Positions 8,086 through 10,703 of a stretch of DNA of 10,703 nt are shown in pieces. Location: positions 1 to 10,703 of the forward strand of contig JADZCL010000140.1 of assembly GCA_020851615.1 (NCBI GenBank). Direction: 5' to 3'. Each line of letters starts with the position of its first letter. Positions within the stretch are counted from its first letter, which is position 1. The translations under genes and the position numbers were made by a program. This DNA is from Rubrivivax sp. (GTDB lineage Bacteria; Pseudomonadota; Gammaproteobacteria; Burkholderiales; Burkholderiaceae_C). The notes under the pieces are model-generated. The model was given only the letters and a program-made list of their open reading frames with translations, had not been told where the DNA came from and ran no database searches.

Positions 8086-8106
8086 TCAAAGGCGAAATGC
8101 AACACC
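8086..8106 (-). repeat. Candidate IS30 terminal inverted repeat (3' end, copy A)
   Basis: TCAAAGGCGAAATGCAACACC here is identical to the sequence at 9469-9489 at the matching end of remnant B. It is an imperfect inverted match (14 of 21) to 8438-8458 at the other end of remnant A. The element may extend a few bases further out to GGCGGTT. Confidence 0.55.
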
Positions 8107-8155
8107 GACGGCGGCACCGTGGCGGATTGGGATCGACGTGATGAATTTGCCGCAA

Positions 8156-8204
8156 GCCACCAGGCGTGAATGCCACAGAATGCATGGCATTCACGCGTGG
8201 CGGC
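8156..8204. other. Long imperfect hairpin within IS30-tail repeat A
   Basis: Arms 8156-8175 and 8185-8204 pair at 18 of 20 positions around a 9-base loop, including 11 uninterrupted pairs next to the loop (CGTGAATGCCA with TGGCATTCACG). No run of T follows on either strand, so it is not a typical intrinsic terminator. The equivalent hairpin in the second repeat is retained despite sequence changes. Confidence 0.75.
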
Positions 8205-8281
8205 AAGCGTTGTTTGTCGCGCTGCCGCGTCAAGGCCAAGCCCTGCGGGCGGCCTGGCGGCCGGCCCTGACCCGGCCGCTC

Positions 8282-8313
8282 CACGGCTCACCGTCGACGG
8301 CGCACGACCGATC
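8282..8313. repeat. 32-bp exact repeat within transposase start, copy A
   Basis: It is identical to 10366-10397. On the minus strand it encodes IGRAPSTVSR of the IS30 helix-turn-helix. In A it marks the end of the retained N-terminal part; in B it marks the truncated 5' edge of the transposase. The two remnants therefore overlap by only this segment and the 3' tail. Confidence 0.9.
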
Positions 8314-8437
8314 ACACGCGCGATCCGATTTACGCCGGCGCCTTGCAGCCGAAGGCACGCGATCACCACGCGCTCCTCGGGCTTGATCTGCTTGAAGGTC
8401 CTGCAACTTCCCATCTGAGCGCCTCATGTGGGGGCGA

Positions 8438-8458
8438 GGTGTTGTAGTCCAAACTTGA
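8438..8458 (-). repeat. Candidate IS30 terminal inverted repeat (5' end, copy A)
   Basis: GGTGTTGTAGTCCAAACTTGA lies 24 bp upstream of the transposase ATG. It is the imperfect inverse of 8086-8106, matching 14 of 21 positions with the strongest match in GGTGTTG. Helicase-derived coding sequence begins immediately outside it, which supports this as the IS boundary. Confidence 0.55.
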
Positions 8459-8459
8459 G

Positions 8460-8630
8460 GCCGCCCTGCACCGCGAACACGCCAGCAAGACCGACGTGCG
8501 CATCATCGACTTTGTGAACACCGGGTATCCGGCACTGCTGAGGATGTGGGACAAGCGCCAGCGTGGCTATCGGGCGATGGGGTATCGCGTCGATTCGGGG
8601 GGGTCGTCTGCCGCCAGTCTTGAAGGGTGA
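8460..8630 (+). pseudogene. C-terminal fragment of a superfamily II (DEAD/DEAH) helicase
   Basis: The frame reads AALHREHASKTDVRIIDFVN, continues with a short linker containing GYPALLRMWDKRQRGYRAMG, and stops at 8628-8630. This resembles the extreme C terminus of large bacterial helicases that end in a D-[YF]-V-D ... M-x-x-K-R-x-R-G-Y-R-x-x-G-Y pattern. Only about 56 codons remain, with no ATG. An in-frame stop lies just upstream at 8445-8447 inside the IS end, so it cannot be expressed as a helicase. It is read as a leftover from a gene interrupted or deleted at the IS30 boundary. Identification is from a short motif and is moderate; the exact helicase type is not assigned. Confidence 0.55.
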
Positions 8631-8673
8631 CGTCGGCCGGGCAGGGAGCTGGAATGGGATAGTAGACATCCTA

Positions 8674-8688
8674 TGCCACTCGGTGGCA
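8674..8688. promoter_or_regulatory. Palindrome upstream of the toxin gene, candidate antitoxin operator
   Basis: TGCCACTCGGTGGCA is a perfect 6-bp inverted repeat with a 3-base spacer, ending 11 bp before the toxin ATG. Antitoxins of the HigA class commonly repress their own operon by binding such palindromes over the promoter. A convincing -35/-10 pair could not be fixed by eye. GATAGT at 8658-8663 and TATGCC at 8672-8677 are only weak -10 candidates. Confidence 0.45.
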
Positions 8689-8699
8689 CAATACACCCA

Positions 8700-9071
8700 A
8701 TGACGCGAGTATTCAAAACTCGCCATTTCCAGCGATGGATGCGTAAGACCGAGCTCACCGATGCCGTCCTGTGCAATGCCGTTCAGGAGATGGCAGCCTG
8801 CCTGATTGACGCTGACCTCGGCGGCAGCGTGGTGAAGAAACGCGTCGGTTTGGCGGGACGCGGCAAGCGTGGTGGCGTGCGCACGCTGGTCGCCACCAAC
8901 AAGGGCAACCATTGGTTCTTCGTGTTCGGCTTTGAGAAGAACGAGCGGGCGAATGTCAGCGACGAGGAACTCGAAGGTTTGCAGACCATCGCCGCCGACC
9001 TGCTGGCTCGAACAGGCCCGCAACTGGATGAAGCCGTTGCCGACGGTGCTTTGCAGGAGATTTGCCAATGA
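8700..9071 (+). CDS. Type II toxin, RelE/HigB-like
   Basis: This small (123-residue) RelE-superfamily toxin is predicted to act as a ribosome-dependent mRNA interferase in the cytoplasm. The family pattern is clear: FKTRHFQRWMRK at the N terminus, VVKKRVGLAGRGKRGGVRTL (44-63), then FVFGFEKNERANVSDEEL (74-91). The Lys/Arg-rich centre is the expected RNA-contacting surface, and the sequence looks intact. An in-frame ATG at 8673 would add nine residues but lies on the putative operator, so the ATG at 8700 is preferred; no clear Shine-Dalgarno sequence precedes it. The stop overlaps the antitoxin start by 4 bp (ATGA), in the toxin-first order typical of higBA. The region is visibly less GC-rich than the housekeeping genes and lies between two IS30 remnants, which suggests acquisition by transfer. 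Confidence 0.88.
   Translation: MTRVFKTRHFQRWMRKTELTDAVLCNAVQEMAACLIDADLGGSVVKKRVGLAGRGKRGGVRTLVATNKGNHWFFVFGFEKNERANVSDEELEGLQTIAADLLARTGPQLDEAVADGALQEICQ
9055..9060 (+). promoter_or_regulatory. Strong ribosome binding site of the antitoxin gene
   Basis: AGGAGA lies inside the end of the toxin gene, 7 bases before the ATG at 9068. It fixes the antitoxin start over the in-frame TTG at 9062. The toxin ATG has no comparable site, so higher translation of the antitoxin than the toxin is expected. Confidence 0.75.
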
Positions 9072-9385
9072 CCACCAAGACCAAGAGCCGCATCCTCGAA
9101 GCCGTTCACGAAACGGCCAGCGATCTGCATCGCCTGGGCTTCATCGACAAGCGCAAGATGCAGAAATACGACGCACTGTGCCTGGAGCCGGTGCGGGACT
9201 ACGACGCCACGAAAGTCAAGGCGCTGCGCGAGAGACTGCACCTGAGTCAGGCCGTGCTGGCCAGCGTGCTGAACACCAGCACGTCCACCGTCCGCAAATG
9301 GGAGGTAGGCGACAAACGCCCCAGCGGGCCGTCGCAGAAGCTGCTGGACATCCTCGAGCGCAAGGGGCTGGAAGCCGTCCTTTGA
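9068..9385 (+). CDS. Type II antitoxin, XRE/HigA-like DNA-binding protein
   Basis: This 105-residue antitoxin should bind and neutralise the upstream RelE/HigB-like toxin and repress the operon. Residues about 49-98 form a Cro/C1-type helix-turn-helix: VKALRERLHLSQAVLASVLN, followed by STSTVRKWEVGDKRPSGPSQ, and ending KLLDILERKGLE. The WEVGDKRP turn is characteristic of HigA/YiaG-like regulators. The N-terminal ~45 residues (Lys-rich, then EAVHETASDLHRLGFIDKRK) likely contact the toxin. The ATG overlaps the toxin stop and has a strong AGGAGA site. The palindrome before the toxin gene is the likely binding site. The reading frame appears intact, so the pair may be functional even though the surrounding IS elements are decayed. 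Confidence 0.88.
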   Translation: MTTKTKSRILEAVHETASDLHRLGFIDKRKMQKYDALCLEPVRDYDATKVKALRERLHLSQAVLASVLNTSTSTVRKWEVGDKRPSGPSQKLLDILERKGLEAVL

Positions 9386-9447
9386 GGTAGCCCCGCTCAT
9401 TGCCGCTCGCGCCCGCAACGTTGCTATTCAAGTGACAAAGACGGAAT

Positions 9448-9475
9448 GGCGGTTTGAAAGGGGCGGTTTCAAAGG
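9448..9475. repeat. Tandem 14-bp motif at the outer edge of IS30 remnant B
   Basis: GGCGGTTTGAAAGG (9448-9461) is followed directly by GGCGGTTTCAAAGG (9462-9475), with one difference. The second copy is the outer edge of the IS30 tail repeat and the first lies just outside the element. Elements of the IS30 family are known to favour targets resembling their own ends, so this may record the insertion site or a tandem IS end. Confidence 0.7.
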
Positions 9476-9662
9476 CGAAATGCAACACCGACGGCGGCAC
9501 TGTAGCGAATTGGCATCGACCTGATGAGTTGGCCGCAAGCCACCAGGCGTGAATGCCACCGAATGCATGGCACACGCCTGGCGGCAAGCGTTGTTTGTCG
9601 CGCTGCCGCGTCAAGGCCAAGCCCTGCGGGCGGCCTGGCGGCCGGCCCTGACCCGGCCGCTC
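9462..9662. repeat. ~201-bp IS30-tail repeat, copy B
   Basis: The direct repeat partner of 8079-8281, about 95% identical. It lies downstream of the transposase stop at 9690 and reaches the element's 3' end. The terminal repeat at 9469-9489 is identical to 8086-8106. The hairpin arms here are 9539-9558 and 9568-9585: two bases are missing from the right arm, leaving a bulge, but a G/C change at the base of the stem restores a pair that is mismatched in copy A. Confidence 0.85.
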
Positions 9663-9689
9663 GACGGTATCCGCGCTACTGCGGCAACT

Positions 9690-10397
9690 TCACTGAACTG
9701 TTGCTGGCGGTTGATGCGCGCTGGCCAGTGTCTGCGCAAACACCCGCAGCGGCGTGCGCCACCCCAGAGGCTGCCGAGGCCGCGTGTTCAGGCTGTGGGC
9801 GATGGCGTCGAGCTCTTCCTGGGTGTAGACCGACAAGTCGGTGCCCTTGGGCAGGGACTGCCGCAGCAGCCCGTTGGTGTTCTCGCAGCTACCGCGTTGC
9901 CACGGGCTGTGCGGGTCGCAGAAGCACACCCGCACGCCCGTCTTGGCGGTCAGTTCCGCATGGCGCGTCAACTCTCGACCCTGGTCGTAGGTCAGGCCCT
10001 TGCGCACCGGCGCGGGGATCGAATTCAGCCTGGCCGTGAAGCCCCTCAGCGCCGACTCGGCAGTGGCGTCCTGCATCCGCGCCAGCAGCACCAGACGGCT
10101 GCTGCGCTCGACGAGTACACCGACCGAGGACTTGTTGCCCGCACCCTTGATGAAGTCGTCTTCCCAGTGGCCCGGCATCACGTGATCTTCGATCTCGGGT
10201 GGGCGCACATGCATGCTCACCATGTCGGGGATCTTGCCGCGTCGGTCAGTGCCGCGCCGGCGTGGCATGCGCGAGCTGTGTCCCTGGCGCAGGCAGGCCA
10301 CGAGTTGCCGGCGCAACTCACCCCTGGGCCGTAGCCGGCATCCGCCTGCACGTCGTGCCGCAACTCACGGCTCACCGTCGACGGCGCACGACCGATC
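9690..10397 (-). pseudogene. IS30-family transposase, truncated and internally deleted
   Basis: The last 208 codons (from about 10316) are an intact IS30 catalytic domain. The DDE residues are visible as Asp in GHWEDDFIKG, Asp in LTYDQGREL and Glu in SPWQRGSCENTNGLLRQ; numbered from 10316 these are near 53/54, 111 and 145. The usual GHWEGD is GHWEDD here. Upstream, on the minus strand, the helix-turn-helix piece IGRAPSTVSREL is followed after only ~13 codons by the PRGELRR segment in a different frame. Family members have about 100 residues between these points, so roughly 260-300 bp is deleted and the frame is broken. The first ~35 codons are also absent. No functional transposase can be made from this copy. 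A catalytic fragment from an internal start is possible but would lack DNA-binding domains. Confidence 0.9.
10366..10397. repeat. 32-bp exact repeat within transposase start, copy B
   Basis: It is identical to 8282-8313 and encodes the IS30 helix-turn-helix turn on the minus strand. The match to copy A ends abruptly at 10397, marking the broken 5' edge of remnant B. Confidence 0.9.
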
Positions 10398-10506
10398 GTC
10401 AAATCGCAAGTCGCCGCGGCCGCGTCGTCGCCGCAGGCCGCGCCCCGCACAGCCGATCGAGCTGGATTCACCCGGGGCTGCTGAAACGGCTGCAGGGGCC
10501 CGCCTC
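10398..10506. other. Unassigned spacer between IS30 remnant B and the catalase gene
   Basis: 109 bp of GC-rich sequence in which I recognise no gene, IS end or convincing terminator. It should contain the 3' untranslated part of the catalase transcript. The IS30 5' end expected here is missing. Confidence 0.5.
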
Positions 10507-10703
10507 TCACACCGGCAGTGCCACGCCCGGATTGCCAAACATCGGGTCGTCCTTGTGCGATGCCAGCGCCCGCGCGAGGTCCAGCCCGAGCGCCTTGGCC
10601 ACGCCCGCCGCGTAGGCCGGGTCGGCGGCGTGGCAGTTGCGGATGTGCCGGAACTTGACGAATTCCGGCGCATCGCCCATGCCGCCTGCGGTGTTGTCGA
10701 ACA
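10507..10703 (-). CDS. Monofunctional catalase, C-terminal part (runs off the window)
   Basis: The last ~65 codons of a heme catalase (2 H2O2 to 2 H2O + O2) enter from the right edge on the minus strand. The visible part begins [20 protein letters not shown], continues [20 protein letters not shown], and ends with a short tail ...[13 protein letters not shown] and a TGA at 10507-10509. The pattern MGDAP...R-H-I-x-N-C-x-x-A-D-P-A-Y-x-x-G-V-A-x-A-L is typical of the C-terminal helices of the small-subunit (KatA-like) catalases. The heme- and peroxide-binding residues lie outside the window, so completeness and subclass cannot be judged. The IS30 remnant lies 109 bp downstream and does not interrupt it. 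Confidence 0.82.
   Translation of the reverse strand, partial: FDNTAGGMGDAPEFVKFRHIRNCHAADPAYAAGVAKALGLDLARALASHKDDPMFGNPGVALPV

Larger units (their letters stand above)
8079..8281. repeat. ~203-bp IS30-tail repeat, copy A
   Basis: This segment is about 95% identical to 9462-9662, in the same orientation. I count nine substitutions and one 2-bp gap, all in the first ~120 bp; the last ~80 bp (from about 8200) is identical. In both places it lies between the transposase-derived sequence and the 3' terminal repeat of the IS30 remnant. It begins GGCGGTTTCAAAGG and ends CCGGCCGCTC. It contains the hairpin at 8156-8204 and a GC-rich run of GGCC-type motifs. I see no conserved protein in it. It could be the element's own long 3' tail or a second small element nested in the IS. 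Confidence 0.85.
8073..8414 (-). pseudogene. IS30 transposase N-terminal (HTH) fragment, 113 codons
   Basis: The first ~45 residues (8414 down to 8282) are the helix-turn-helix domain of an IS30-family transposase: FKQIKPEERVVIACLRLQG, then VNRIARVIGRAPSTVSR. A GAGG sequence lies about 8 bases before the ATG. After PSTVSR the normal continuation (REL...) is lost. The frame then runs on through the element's 3' tail, giving about 67 unrelated residues before a stop at 8073-8075. The catalytic DDE domain is therefore absent and the product cannot transpose DNA. It is most simply a pseudogene, but it remains an open frame with a plausible ribosome binding site, so an HTH-only protein that still binds IS ends is conceivable. 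The segment 8282-8313 is exactly repeated at 10366-10397 in remnant B. Confidence 0.75.
8079..8459 (-). mobile_element. IS30-family remnant A: both ends, transposase mostly deleted
   Basis: A miniature derivative of an IS30-like element, about 380 bp. Reading on the minus strand it has an outer end near 8458, the first ~45 transposase codons (8414 down to 8282), a deletion junction, and a ~203-bp tail ending near 8079. The two candidate terminal inverted repeats agree at 14 of 21 positions, share CAACACC at their inner edge and resemble IS30-type ends. The deletion junction can be explained by short homology (CCGT): remnant B has CCGT both within the transposase start and 29 bp after the transposase stop. 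The flanks differ in origin, with helicase-derived sequence on the right and unrecognised DNA on the left, so one-sided rearrangement is likely. No target duplication could be assigned. The exact outer boundaries are uncertain by several bases. Confidence 0.7.
9462..10397 (-). mobile_element. IS30-family remnant B: 3' end and most of the transposase, 5' end lost
   Basis: On the minus strand this contains a truncated, internally deleted IS30 transposase (10397 down to 9690), a short spacer, and the same ~201-bp tail and terminal repeat as remnant A. The 5' terminal repeat and the first ~35 transposase codons are missing: outside 10397 the sequence no longer matches remnant A. The orientation is the same as A. 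The distance between A and B, about 1.2 kb, is filled by the helicase scrap and the toxin-antitoxin pair. Without both ends it should not be autonomously mobile. Confidence 0.72.

Noticed and set aside
7327..8169. 280-codon plus-strand frame opposite the glyoxalase II-like gene
   Set aside because: It is antisense to a gene with every metallo-beta-lactamase-fold ligand intact and shows no recognisable domain.
8156..8204. Reading the hairpin as a rho-independent terminator or as an integron attC site
   Set aside because: No T-run follows on either strand. The typical attC outer and inner boxes and an integrase gene were not seen.
8673..8699. Earlier ATG for the toxin gene
   Set aside because: It would start on the candidate operator palindrome and adds nine residues unlike the family N terminus. 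It is not excluded outright.
9216..9620. Minus-strand frame of 134 codons crossing the antitoxin and the IS tail
   Set aside because: It overlaps the antitoxin gene in antisense and enters the repeat. It resembles the read-through tail of remnant A only because the repeat is shared.
8079..9662. CRISPR-like array suggested by repeated segments
   Set aside because: There are only two copies of ~200 bp, both tied to IS30 sequence, with no short regular repeats or cas genes.

Overview
The window is very GC-rich, densely packed DNA with strongly GC-biased third codon positions. The gene content suggests a betaproteobacterium of the order Burkholderiales (Rubrivivax/Leptothrix/Ideonella-like). That placement is an impression from protein style and base composition, not the result of a search.

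Positions 4-6589 (+ strand) hold a housekeeping block. A complete D-3-phosphoglycerate dehydrogenase (serA) is followed by three genes: a periplasmic peptide-type solute-binding protein (SBP_bac_5), an LD-carboxypeptidase of family S66 (LdcA-like) and an AmpG-type muropeptide permease. These three are joined by two 4-bp ATGA stop/start overlaps, so they look like one translationally coupled peptidoglycan-recycling operon. The binding protein would capture peptides or muropeptides in the periplasm, AmpG would import anhydro-muropeptides, and LdcA would trim the D-Ala from tetrapeptides in the cytoplasm. A secreted M48 zinc metallopeptidase with a twin-arginine-like signal follows.

Positions 6602-7908 (- strand) hold a two-gene operon convergent with the first block: a glyoxalase II-like metallo-beta-lactamase-fold hydrolase, then a Crp/Fnr-family regulator. 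They overlap by one base. The regulator keeps a complete cyclic-nucleotide phosphate-binding cassette and a recognition helix very close to that of E. coli CRP.

Positions about 8079-10397 form an accessory island. Two decayed IS30-family copies, both on the minus strand, flank a toxin-antitoxin pair (RelE/HigB-like toxin, XRE/HigA-like antitoxin) and a C-terminal scrap of a superfamily II helicase gene. The left copy keeps both ends but only the first ~45 transposase codons. The right copy keeps the DDE catalytic half, has lost its 5' end and carries an internal deletion. Both share a ~202-bp tail downstream of the transposase that contains a long hairpin; this tail is the least explained sequence in the window.

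Positions 10507-10703 (- strand) hold the last ~65 codons of a monofunctional catalase that runs off the end of the window. I see no rRNA, tRNA, CRISPR array, riboswitch or convincing intrinsic terminator.
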